The notes beneath the pieces are model-generated. The model was not told the origin of the DNA and ran no database searches. It was given only the letters and a program-made list of their open reading frames with translations. The position numbers were made by a program, and so were the translations under genes. 64,000 nt of DNA. Source: Vermamoeba vermiformis. Lineage: Eukaryota; Tubulinea; Echinamoebida. Positions within the stretch are counted from its first letter, which is position 1, and each line of letters starts with the position of its first letter. The DNA lies in the NCBI GenBank assembly GCA_045837725.1, contig JBEWZL010000246.1:62001-126000 (forward strand), in the 5' to 3' direction. Positions 47,062-57,952 of this stretch are shown here, one piece after another.

Positions 47062-47349
47062 TTGCGATTTTTATCAAACATAGTGCTTATCGAACGTCAG
47101 AAATTTAGATGGATGTGCGACATCTGACAATTTGTTGTAATTAATAAGCAAAATAACGTATGTATCTCAAGTTGTAAAAAATAAAGTTTAGTCATTATAT
47201 AACGCATTTTCTTGAATTCCAGACAAAGAGTAAGACTTTGTTCCGCGCTTTTTCGCAGATGCACAATTTAAAGTGCGTGCGACCGTTATTTCGTAATTAT
47301 TCATTTTCCAACAACAAGAAACACATAAGTGTTCGTGTAAATAAGACTC

Positions 47350-48170
47350 ATGGAATTGTTACCTTTAGCGGAAGCAAAAGTTTATTACAAATCCGATTTT
47401 ATATCGGAAGACGAGGCAACACGATACTACAAAGCATTATTATCCTTGCCTTTCGCAGAAAAAGGCCTAGTATCGAAGAATTACGACCCTGTTACCAATA
47501 CAGAGATGGCCGAAGCAAAGACTAACGCGAACAAGCAATCCAGTAAAGCTCCAACCGGATATTATCGATTAAATAGACGCACCTGCGCATTGGGTGATCA
47601 AGAAGTAATTAATAAGGCTCCTCCTGGTAATTACTAATTTCTACAATTTAAAAATAATTATCGAACGAAATTGAATTATTAATCGAGCCTTCTTATTCAG
47701 CCATTTGGGGAACCGACATAATAAATCCTTGGACTACTGAGGCTAAAGAAATTAAGGACGCTGTAGAAAAAATTACAGGTAAGAAGTATATCAAGCACGA
47801 ACGGGACCTTTCTAACTCGTCTTAATTGGTAGGCGATACATATAACGTTTGCTTGGTCAATTTCTACAAAGATGGAAGCGATACCATTGGTACTCACTCC
47901 GATAATGAAGAGTTGGGCGACACACGGTCGATCGCATCCATTAGTTTAGGCGCAGAACGATTATTTTTCTTGCGAGCGAAGAACTCAAAGGAACGATATG
48001 AGGTCCGCTTAGCTAACGGGTCCTTATTGGTCATGAAGGACAAGTGCCAAGAGAACTACTTGCACGGAGTTCCTGCCGAGAAGTCGATCACGCAAGGTCG
48101 AATCAACTTGACCTTCCGAAAGTTTTTGTACCCTAACGTAGTCTCTAAAGATCAATCTGAGACAAAATAA
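47350..48170 (+). CDS. AlkB-type 2OG-Fe(II) dioxygenase (ALKBH2/3-like)
   Basis: Exons 47350-47626, 47701-47778 and 47833-48170 give 230 residues. The HxD iron motif lies in NFYKDGSDTIGTHSDNE. The distal His is in NYLHGVPAE, and the 2OG-binding and substrate arginines are in GRINLTFRKF. LGAERLFFLRAK and GSLLVMKDKCQ are typical of ALKBH2/3. These enzymes remove methyl lesions from DNA or RNA bases using oxygen and 2-oxoglutarate. The usual nucleotide-recognition lid is reduced (YYRLNRRTCALGD). The short N-terminus lacks a PCNA-binding motif. Confidence 0.92.
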
Positions 48171-48646
48171 GGGCTAAATATTGTAAATACAACCGCGAAA
48201 CTGATGTAAAATAAAATTAATTGGTCCAATCTCGTTTTAATCTCGAACCCTTTTCGGCAATTGTATACATTCAAATACTTCACTTCACCTGGCCATCGTT
48301 ATAGTCCTTTTTGTCGTTGTACTGACATGTTGAAGTTTTGACTGTCAAATTTTTTGCTAGGTTTTGGCGGTCAAAATTTCCTTGTTTGGCGTCGTGCAAC
48401 GGAACTCTAATAATTTTATTTTAAAACAAATCATAGGAATAAACGACGGAGAGTCGATTAGATCATCTTGTTAAAATCAACGTGGTTGATAAACCAAGTT
48501 CCGAAGTTCACTTCACGAACCAGATTTCCGCTGGGTAAGCGATGAATAAGGCCGCTTCGAGCTAATAACGCTCTAATATATTGTGATATTAATATTTATG
48601 TAGTATTTGAAAGACGGCTTGGTTTTGAATCGATATTCAGCCCACC
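48171..48646. other. Intergenic gap before the kinase gene
   Basis: This 476-bp AT-rich stretch lies between two same-strand genes. It must hold the AlkB terminator and the kinase promoter. No gene, strong hairpin or repeat is evident. Confidence 0.3.
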
Positions 48647-51600
48647 ATGTTGAACTCTCCGAAAAGTGCTATTCCTACGAACAGTCTTATCAAAGGAAAA
48701 TATAAATTAGTTAAGAAAATTGGCCAAGGTGCCTTTGGTAAGTCAATTTTAAAATCTGGCTTGAAATTATGACGCGAGCAATTGCATCAGATCTTTCCGT
48801 TCGTTAAATAATTTAACCACACTATTTATGTTGTAATAATACAAAATAGTGATTATGTAAATTCTTAATAACTGTATGGCGCTGTAGAATTGCCCCCAAA
48901 CATTTCGCAATTTGTGTAACGAACTTTCGAAATCCGATTATTATCCATAATTTGGATTATCAACATATTGATATCATATTATTCACATCAAAATTAACAA
49001 TGCTAAAATACGCTTCTTTTTTTTACTCGATCTTGACACGATCTCGCATCACGTTTTGTATAAACGAATTATTATGAATTTTCGTTCCCTAGAACAATCT
49101 AGAATTCTTCTAATTCGCATAATTAGGCGAGATCTATTCGGGAAAGGCTATTGGCACGACAGGCAATGAACTTGTCGCGATTAAATTTGAAAAAGTAGAT
49201 GTAAAGAAGCAAGTACTCAAACTCGAAGTTGCTATATTAAGGAAACTACAAGAGAGTAAGTATATTAATTTATATGCATATTTATCTCGTTTAAAATCGA
49301 GGGAGAAAAAAATACAACTTTCTTTCGTTACACAACTGAACTTGACTCGCTGAAACTATTGCAAAGATTAATTATGATCAATTATATTACGTAATATAAC
49401 ATCTTTAGCGTATATTGGCGATTTATAGCAAAATTAATTGGTCTCTAGAGTCATTTTTTAGCCCGTGTTGTCGGTTAGTTTATTAACCTTTGATTTTAAG
49501 GCTGTCCCTATGTAGCGAGATTTATCACGTGCGGTCGTATTAACGACTACAACTACATGGTTATGGAGCTATTAGGCGAAAATATTTCAGAACTCAGACG
49601 ACGACAGCCTCTCGGAAAGTACGTGGTTCACATCGGTCCTTAAAATTAATTACTAGGCGTCAGATTGTGCTAGTATTTAGCTACAGTACTATGATCGGCA
49701 TTATATAGAATAACTTACTTAACGTGCCAATGCCTTAAAAAATTTAAATTTGTTCCGGCCGAAAATCTTTGCCTCATTGGCATCTCGGCATTGTTCTCCG
49801 ACAACTAGGCAATATTTATTACGCAGTATTAACATGACATTTTTTTTCTCATTTAGATTTTCAATGCCGACGACACTACGGCTAGGCATACAAATGATCA
49901 CAATATTAGAATCAATACATGACATGGGCTACGTGCACCGTGACGTCAAACCAGTACGTAATATTCATCATACTATTAATAGATATACCTAGGCATATTA
50001 TAATATACTGAGATGCGTGGTAATAGTTGCTAATTACATTATTTTTAGTCAAATTTTGTGCTCGGACTTGGATCCAAAAAGTCTAATATATACGTCATTG
50101 ATTTTGGTCTAGCAAGGCGATTTGTTGGACCAGATGGCGAGGTTCGACCCGTATCCTTATACTACTATATAATGATTATTACCAATCTCAAAAATGGGCT
50201 CGAGATCTAGCACTTTACAACGGAATTTTTTCCTTGACCTTAACTACTTTATAGGCACGTGATCAAACAGGATTTCGTGGCACAGCACGATATGCGTCGA
50301 TAAACTCACATTTATGTCGAGTAAGTTCACGATAAAGTTTGAATATTTTTGTGCAGATGCTGATCCAAAATAACTTACGCGCTTATTTATTCCAAATATT
50401 TAATATCAATTATTAATTAATTTTTATTTAGGATCTGGGTCGACGAGATGACCTATGGTCAGTGTTTTATATTTTAATAGAATCAGTGAAGGGTTATTTG
50501 CCGTGGCGCAAATTGAAGGACAAAGACAAGATTGGCGAATTAAAAATTAAATTGAACACGCCAGAACTGGTCCGAGACTTACCAAATGAATTTTTGGTGT
50601 TCATGGATCACTTGCAAGCACTCGAGTTCACTGACAGACCCGATTATACTATGTTGATAAGCCTATTAGAGGTGCGTAATATTTGGATATTTTCTTTTAT
50701 CAAATTACCAACGCTGATATCGCGTGACAGTGGAAAAATATTTTATTTCCTTTTAAGTATCTACTAGGACGTGTTACTTATATGTCTATCGTAATACTAT
50801 ATGAGATTGTACACAATAATTAATTTAATATTTCATATTATAGGACCTCTACACTAAAGTTGGAGGCAAGCCTGACACCCCGTTTGACTGGGAAATTAAT
50901 CACACAAATATATTGGAAGCATCGATCAATTTATCAGATATTGGGTATGTTGTGATTATACTAGGCATCTATAATAGATACCACGTTTTGATTTATCAAT
51001 TTTATTCCTTGACGGCAAGAAAATTGACCCGTTTTGGCACGATCCACACGTACTTTTCGTCGATATTTATACCTTGTATTTAGTCGAATCAACCAAGATC
51101 TGGCAGCTGAAGCTAGACAGCTCCGTCTACTGTCAAATAAGAGGTCGGGATCAATAGAGCCCGAAGGTCCAGATCCACCAGCGTGGTTCTCATCTGGCGA
51201 GCCGATCGGATCTCCAGCGAACAATTCTCGCGAAGAGATTAAAGGAGGCGATGAATCTTCGTAAGTACATAATGCATTAATTAAATATAATACAAGAAGT
51301 ATTGCTCCAACAATTTTTTTGAACTGGATCGAGCTTTCGAAAAATAAGACTAACTTCTATATTGCTGTAGTGAGTCTAACGATGGTGCCTTTAATGGAGG
51401 CAGCTCGAAAGACAAGTCGCATGAAGACGCTGGACCTGCTAATAACAGAGCCGCAAGTATTCCACAGGATTCGAAGAGATCCAGTAACGAACCCGCATCT
51501 CAACACGAAGCAAACAAAAACTCTGCGCGACAAGCTAGCGAACGTTCTAATAATAAGGATCATAACTACGAGATGAAAGTTGTTCCTTCAAGCAAGTCTA

Positions 51601-51698
51601 CCACAACGCCTAGGCCGACAAATCCGACTCGTCAGCCGGAACCCTCAAAAGAAAAAAGTCAAGGCTGCGCGTGCGTAAAAACGTGCGTAATCATGTAA
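48647..51698 (+). CDS. CK1/TTBK-type Ser/Thr kinase with C-terminal CAAX box
   Basis: Ten exons from ATG 48647 to TAA 51696-51698 give roughly 500 residues. The kinase domain has the glycine loop KIGQGAFGEIYSGKA, VAIKFEK (catalytic Lys), MVMELLGENISEL, YVHRDVKPSNF, VIDFGLARRF, and GEVRP followed by TGFRGTARYASINSH. The last is the activation segment of the tau-tubulin kinase/VRK-related CK1 branch. After the lobe comes a Ser/Asn/Lys-rich unstructured tail. The protein ends GCACVKTCVIM. CVIM is a farnesyl-type CAAX motif, and the nearby Cys residues could be palmitoylated, so the kinase is probably membrane-bound. CK1-branch kinases elsewhere reach membranes by palmitoylation, so a CAAX form is unusual. 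Introns 1 and 2 are long (about 390 and 240 bases). Confidence 0.9.
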
Positions 51699-51845
51699 TA
51701 TTTATAATTTGGAACGCGTTGTTGGTCTTTATTGACGGATCAGCAACTCGTTCGTAGATTTCATTTTTTCGAACGTCGTATTTATTTGCTTTTTGTTGCT
51801 GTAAATAAATTTTGCAACAATTTACGCCCAAATAATCTTTATTCT

Positions 51846-52490
51846 TTAATGCTCGACAGTCATTTCATGCGATTTTAGGCCATTTTTCAAATGCCGCGAA
51901 TGTTCCTTGACTTCTTTTTCAACTTCATCTGCTTCGAACATCATTTCATGCAACAGTTCAAGTGTAGCTGAGAAATATGCTACGAAAGCTATGTTGTCGA
52001 ACGTCTCACCGACGGATTCTTGAACGATGAAGAAAATAATATGGAAAAAGCGCACCAGCTTGTAGCAGTAGAAAGATACGCGTGTCCAAGGGAACCATTT
52101 AAGCATTGTTCTATAATGGCCAACTAAGACGAAGATCATCAAGCCGTAGGCCACCATTGCGTGGATTTGATCGCTGTTCATCGCATCCCACGCGTTTCCG
52201 TGACCTTTGACTAAGAATAAATATGCGACGATTGAACTAGCTCCGGCGGCAGTGAGTGCGTTAATCTTGATGTAGCGTTGCCAAAACTTTTTGCGGTGAA
52301 TCAAAACTGAGCAAGCGATCAAGATCGCCAAGCGAGGATACGTTGTGTAAGCAAAAATCTTGAAGTCCAAGTCTTCAGGCAGAAAGTCCAATAAGATAGG
52401 ATTGATTGCAGTGTACAGCTCGATAATAATTGTCAAAGCGTAGACAATCCAAGCGACTTTGCCTCTTTGAAGTGGAATCCGTAAAGTCAT
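51846..52490 (-). CDS. Multi-pass membrane protein, unknown family (paralogue 1)
   Basis: One coding exon of 214 residues starts at the ATG 52490-52488. A 5' UTR intron (about 52496-52551) lies just upstream, with a GTAAG donor and a GCTTTAG acceptor. About five hydrophobic helices are predicted. Shared with the neighbour are AYTTYPRLAI, FWQRYIKI, KWFPWT and YKLVRFFHIIFFIVQ. The C-terminal tail is charged and cytosolic-looking. I do not recognise the family. The gene is head-to-head with its paralogue, 243 bp apart. Confidence 0.75.
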   Translation of the reverse strand: MTLRIPLQRGKVAWIVYALTIIIELYTAINPILLDFLPEDLDFKIFAYTTYPRLAILIACSVLIHRKKFWQRYIKINALTAAGASSIVAYLFLVKGHGNAWDAMNSDQIHAMVAYGLMIFVLVGHYRTMLKWFPWTRVSFYCYKLVRFFHIIFFIVQESVGETFDNIAFVAYFSATLELLHEMMFEADEVEKEVKEHSRHLKNGLKSHEMTVEH

Positions 52491-52733
52491 GGTGCTAAAG
52501 CAACAATTTAAATACAAAATAACAATGTACAGTACTAAATAAGACTTACATTATATCCAACGTCTATTGAATAAACAATTGTTTCAAAATCGGGTTTTTA
52601 ACTTTGCGCTTACATTCATGTGAGTCGTTCACATGAACGTGGACGTGTCGAATGTCGTTAAATTTGGGAACTTGTAACTTTTCAAGCAGATTCATGCAAT
52701 ATTCGAGCAAAGCAAGTTTTTAATAGGAAGAAA

Positions 52734-53390
52734 ATGGCAGCGCCAATTGACAACAGATCAGCTCTACAATGGATAACTCTGTGGCTTGTTATTCTGGTAG
52801 AGTTATTCACTGCTACTATAGGAATCATGTTAGTGCTGAAGATGGATGACAAATTGCTGCCATACGAAGTATTTTGTTACACAACTTACCCTCGGATCGC
52901 GATCTTCCTTGTTTGTTCAGGCTTGATCGCTGGCAAAGATTTTTGGAAATACTACCTAAAAATAGACGTAATTTTGGTAGGCGGAATCGGCTCAGCAATC
53001 TCGTTCATCTTTATGTTGCGCGAGAATCCGGATGTGCCACGAGACGACCCATCAGGCATTTCAATACACGCCTCAGTTATGTATTGCGCCATAGTATTCT
53101 GTCTGATAGGCAATTACCGCATCCTAATGCGCTGGTATCCATGGACGGTGTCAAAACTTTGGATTTACAAGCTGGTCCGATTCTATCACTGCGTCTTCTT
53201 CTTGGTTCAACAAGTCGTAGCCCGTCAAGTTAGTCTTTCAGCAGCCATTGCTTATTTTGCAGCAACTATCGGACTTTTAAGCGGTATGATGGCAGCTGTT
53301 GTGGTCAAAGAACGAGAAGTTCAGAAAATAGCGTTGGATCGCAAAAAGCAGAACGAGTCGAAACTAGAAACATTAAGCCTTAAAGTGTAA
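52734..53390 (+). CDS. Multi-pass membrane protein, unknown family (paralogue 2)
   Basis: A single-exon gene of 218 residues has the same helix pattern as the gene on its left and the shared motifs CYTTYPRIAI, FWKYYLKI, RWYPWT and YKLVRFYHCVFFLVQ. The N-terminus MAAPIDNRSALQW has no signal peptide, so the first helix is a signal-anchor. The Tyr-Thr-Thr-Tyr-Pro-Arg block inside the membrane region is the most conserved segment and may be a functional site. The two share a 243-bp bidirectional promoter, so they may be co-expressed and could form a heteromer; this is inference. Confidence 0.75.
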   Translation: MAAPIDNRSALQWITLWLVILVELFTATIGIMLVLKMDDKLLPYEVFCYTTYPRIAIFLVCSGLIAGKDFWKYYLKIDVILVGGIGSAISFIFMLRENPDVPRDDPSGISIHASVMYCAIVFCLIGNYRILMRWYPWTVSKLWIYKLVRFYHCVFFLVQQVVARQVSLSAAIAYFAATIGLLSGMMAAVVVKEREVQKIALDRKKQNESKLETLSLKV

Positions 53391-53657
53391 TAAAATAATA
53401 ACATACATTGTATTTGTTTCGTGTGCATAAGATCGTGCAATGTCAATAAATTTCGGATCTTTCACATGTCCTTAAAGACCAAATTCCGACCTCATACTTA
53501 ATCATCGTATACAAGTTTTTATATCGGGTTTACTAATGCGCAAAAATTACTTCTTGTTGTACGTTGTTGTCACATTCTTCTTGCCATTAACAACAGCGAC
53601 TAAGCCACAAAATAAACTTGCCGCCTCACTGCTGTATTCAAACGCGTACTTCTCTAA

Positions 53658-56257
53658 TTATCGATCGAAATTAGATATTACCTTATTTGGCAAAATAACA
53701 ATGTGATGCTTACTTGTCGCGCTGGCTTTGACAGTAAAACTGATATTGCTTTTTACTACGGCGTTCAGTCTAGTAATGTACTTCGTTCCCTCAATATTGA
53801 TTTTTAGACCCTTCAACTTCAAGCTATGCTGTTCATATTTACGAGGGTTAGGGTTTGAATTCAAAAGCTTTTTTTTGTGCTTACGCTTCCGATGAAGATT
53901 TCGGTTAGATTTTTAGCCTTTAACGTAACTTCCTTATCGTCCAATTGCTTTGCTTTGGTAGTATACGACACTCCTAGTATTTCAAAGAAGAATCTTATTG
54001 GGTATTTGAACTGCTCTTGCAAGAACAAATTGATGTATTCTCGGTCTAAGGCTCGGAATAGTCGGTCTTTTGGAACCGTCATTAACATCTCCGTTACTTT
54101 CTTCCAACATTCATTTGACCTCGTATTATCATAGCTACTAGCAAAACACAACATATTCGTCAAGTTTTCGGTGTTTGTTAAGTCAACCTGAAGCCAAAAA
54201 TTAAGTTGCAAAATTTTTTTGACGAGGGTTAGGGTTTGAGCCAAAAAAAATCGTTACGTACTGTGGCTCCAGTCATAATTAACTCATCAACACAAGTCAA
54301 CTTGACGTATTTTGACTCTTTTTCTTCTCCCTCGCTGTCAGAATCCGAGTCAAGAATCAGCTCGGCGAACCGCTCCTTATTCCGAGCTTCTCGTCTATGT
54401 GTGGCACTTTCATACGATGTTTTGACCCAAGATTGCAATGCAATCTACAATAACGAGTTAATGAACAATGAAATTTCACGAGGCTTTTTTTTCGAAGCTC
54501 TTACCCCCAACGGCTGTTCCTTCGCATTATTAAAGGCATTAACGTCGAGTTTTTGTGCAATCAAATATTTGATCAAGTCTTTGTTATTCTCGGCGTCACG
54601 GCATGCATAGTGAAGACCACTGTTGTTGTTGTCGTCCAGATCCGTAACTCGGATCTGAGCAGCAGTTCCCAACTAAAAATATCCAATATAGTTAGCCTTA
54701 TGATTGGATTAATAACAAATTATTGCTTACGTGGGCTTGTAATGCGTTAATTTGGCGCAATCTTGGTTCAGATCCAGGCTGGAATTGGTTCTCCACGATC
54801 GCGTGAAACAAATTTTGATTGTCCGTGTAGCGCACGACATTCAAGTAGTCCACGGGCAATGTCGTCAACTATAATCAATAATCCGTATTAATATTATTGG
54901 AGGGTTAAGGAGGACCTACATCAATGCTCAAAGTGATTTCAATCAGGGCCTTAGTAGCGCTCATCAAGGCAGTCTGATTGTCGTACTGGAGTGCAGGTTC
55001 GACCAGATTCATGCTGGGATACGAATTGATGTAATATTCCGTGTTGGATCTGATCTCCTCGAAGAAGTATTTGTGCGCCAATGTATTCATTCCCACAATT
55101 TGATCGACTGGGTAGTCGATAAACATAAACAGCGTGAATTTTTTGCCTAAAAGATTAATTTGCGTAAAAATTTTTTGCATGATCCGGATGTACTTACTTC
55201 CATATAAAAGTAACATTAGTTTTTCCATAACTGCAGCCACTACTTCTGGTTTAATATTGCCTTCAAGCGTAATTATCGATTCATGAGTGTTGCTGTCTTT
55301 CATTCCGGACATGAACAAACCCTTGAAGTACGACGAGTCTAGCAAAGTATGAATATCAATAGTACGTACGATAGTGGTGGATTATACTTACAATTGGCAA
55401 GCATTATACGATGTGCCTTCAAAAATATCGATTTTTCTTTGTTGAAGTACAAAGTTATGTCGCTAAGTGGGGTGTCGTGACCCAACTTTGGCGTAAACTT
55501 TTCAATATGAGGTGCAAAGGCACTGCCTATTCGACCCTCCCTTTCTTCAACAGCCACCGCCAAGTCACTTGCACCGTAATTCTAAAGAATAAGGATCATT
55601 AGTAAGACGTAAAAATTAGTCGCAAGTAGCGGATCCGCTTTACCTTGTAAACTTCGGCCAAGTAGTCCAATTGAGGCTTTATCGTCTCGTCCTTCATTAA
55701 ACTGCTGTTATATAATACTTGGAAAAACGAAGAAACCATTTTCTCGTCTTTGTCTTTGAGTGGATCTACGAGCAAAACGTGATCCCGATCTTGTTCAGTT
55801 TCGCTTTCAAATTTCGTCTCCATTAATTTTTCGTATAGCTTAGGGCACGAGCAGCTAATAATAAATTTGTGGCAATAATATTTCTTTGCATCAGAGTCTT
55901 TAGAGGTGTGAATGACGAGATCACTTAAGACTCGTTCGTTGAACCAATCTTTGAAGAATAATGTGCGCAAATTTTCAGCTTCGGGCTTACTCTTCTTATT
56001 TGCCTCTTTTTCTTTCTCTCCCGCGAGAGGGATCCATTTTCTCTTCGCTGTAAAATTCAAAATTAAAATTTCAAACCGTAAAAATTAAAATAAATGCTCT
56101 TCATCGTAACGATTACATAGGAATCGGGTTCTTTGTTTCTATAGATTAGAAGAATATATAAATTTATAAATTTATAAATTTTTAAAAATAAAGATCTCAA
56201 CGGCCGAAAATTTAAATTTCGGTGTCGAGTGTTTTCAAACTTACGTGGAGCGTCCAT
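53658..56257 (-). CDS. Double-BTB domain protein with ankyrin-like repeat
   Basis: About ten exons from ATG 56257 give roughly 720 residues. The first BTB/POZ follows a basic stretch (FNERVLSDLVIHTSKD, YYCHKFIISCSCPKLYEKL). The second has LSDITLYFNKEKSIFLKAHR and YFKGLFMSGMKDSNTHESII. Further on is one clear ankyrin repeat (DLDDNNSGLHYACRDAENNK, DLIKYLIAQKLDVNAFNNAK), an acidic patch (DSDSDSEGEEKE) and a C-terminal domain I cannot name. BTB proteins are usually Cullin-3 adaptors, so this adds to the ubiquitin-ligase theme. Its last two introns both contain the 18-base string listed separately. The very first coding exon is only 13 bases (MDAP), joined to PKRKWIPLAG. Confidence 0.82.
53841..53858 (-). 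repeat. 18-base CCCTAA-type repeat in the last intron of the BTB gene
   Basis: On the gene strand this reads TCAAACCCTAACCCTCGT. The identical string lies in the preceding intron at 54222-54239. It contains two telomere-like CCCTAA units and two CTAAC branch-site-like words. Confidence 0.6.
54222..54239 (-). repeat. Second copy of the 18-base intron repeat
   Basis: This is identical over 18 bases to the copy at 53841-53858 and likewise sits inside an intron (donor GTACGT at 54256, acceptor GGCTTCAG near 54190). The monooxygenase intron 1820-1874 carries an 11-base match, CTAACCCTCGT. Confidence 0.6.
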
Positions 56258-56635
56258 ATGTTTGTCAACGTACTATATAGTTACTTGTGGTGGAATATAT
56301 GTGAATTACTGATACAAATGGTTTTGAGAGAACCAGAAAAAAATGGATCGAGTTTTTAGCGCGGCCTGAAAATTTCGTTACGCGACGGTGCTCAAGTTTC
56401 ATCTACTCAAACATAATCTCAAGTACTCAATGATTTTCAGTGGACCTAGCCTTAGAAATCTTCGGACTTTAAATAACCTAAAAAAGGATCTGTCGCGAGA
56501 CAAAGATGTGCTGGACCAATCAGTAATGAGCAATTACATGTCAACACCTGTCACTAGGTGACGAGAAAACATATTTTAAGTTTAGAACCATTCGAGTCAT
56601 TGCTCTACCACATTTTGTTTCAGTTGCAACACGTC
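56258..56635. other. Divergent promoter region
   Basis: This 378-bp gap separates the BTB gene from the divergent lipocalin gene. No element stands out. Confidence 0.3.
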
Positions 56636-57660
56636 ATGAACAAATCCGTTTACTTTTTCTTATTCTTGGCTCTGTCAACGGCTGTTATTGACTGCCGCAA
56701 ATGCCCTAACCCTCCTGTCGTTAAAAATTTTAACGTTAAGGCTTATATGGGCGTTTGGTATGAAATCGGTAAGTGTCAGCATCTGCCATAAAAATTTATA
56801 TCGGCACTAACCTAATCAAATGTAGCTTCGAGTGCTTTGCAACACGGTATTTTCGAAAGAAATTGCTACTGCAGCACCGCTCAATATGAAATTGTCAATG
56901 CATGTAAGTACACGTCCCATTTTATGTCCGATCAAGAACCAAAACTCCGAAGTTCGGAATATTAAATAACTTTATATAGCAACTGTTAGTGTAGTTAATA
57001 GTTGTGCTTATGGAGGCCCGACCAACACTCGCGTCGAAGTTATTGGGTAAGTTAAATGTCCGAAATTATGGATGTCGTTAAGAGATCTCACAAAAATCTT
57101 ATTATGAAACAGAAACGCTTACGTTAGCAACCCCTCGCAGCCAGCTAAGCTCTATGTAAGCATAATCTTGACATAATACGCGAGATTAGATTTTGACTGA
57201 TGGATGTAGGTGGAATTCAACAGCTCGTTCATTCCTTCGTACGCCAAGTCACCCTATTGGGTATTAGATGCCGTAAGTATCATACTGTATATCCATAAAA
57301 TACATCGTCAATAATTTCCATGGCTTCGGTAGACAACGAAAAGTCCTTTAAATGACATCCGATCCCAAATCTTTCCTGGGATCTTTCTTTAGCTATTGAA
57401 CCAATATTAACTTACATACTTAGGCTACCGACTATTCATATGCCTTGGTTTGGAGTTGCATTGATTTGTTCGATGATTGGGATTTAGAAAACGCTTTCAT
57501 CCTCTCGCGCAATCCTACGCTCGACAGCTATACTTACACTAAATTGCTCAACAAATTGCAAGTCTTAACTGGTCATAATCCCGATGATATGGTGCAGCAG
57601 GTTCAAGGTGGAAATTGCAACTATCAAAATCCGAGTTCAGAAAAATCCGCGAGGCTCTAA
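56636..57660 (+). CDS. Secreted lipocalin (Blc/apolipoprotein D type)
   Basis: Six exons encode about 220 residues. A signal peptide (MNKSVYFFLFLALSTAVIDC) precedes CPNPPVVKNFNVKAYMGVWYEIG, which holds the first lipocalin signature (G-x-W). After it come CYCSTAQYEIVNA, TRVEVIGNAYVSNPSQPAKLY, SPYWVLDAATDYSYALVWSC (second signature, the T-D-Y strand) and a C-terminal helix. Lipocalins carry small hydrophobic molecules. Several cysteines suggest disulphides, in keeping with secretion. A Cys directly after the hydrophobic core could be a disulphide partner; lipid modification as in bacterial Blc is not expected here. Confidence 0.9.
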
Positions 57661-57952
57661 AGATATGTTTAGTTTATAATAGTGCATATGAGTATTATTA
57701 GTGCTTGAGATACGATTAAATAATAATAAAAATTTGAACAAGAGAACCAGATCGGATCTTGATACCTGCTAGCATAAAAGACCGGGAGAGGGCGATACGA
57801 ACACACAATAGTCGTTTAATGATCTACCTACGACATTTGGTGTCAAAAATGTATTTGATATGTTGCGTAGGTAAACAGATGCAGCAAAAAAAGAAAAATC
57901 AGAATTTGAATTTCAATTTTCTAACCAACAAACTGGAGCACAATCAACACTG

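Noticed and set aside
53841-54239. Proximity to a telomere because of CCCTAA units
   Set aside because: Each copy has only two units, both are inside introns of an apparently intact gene, and normal genes lie on both sides.
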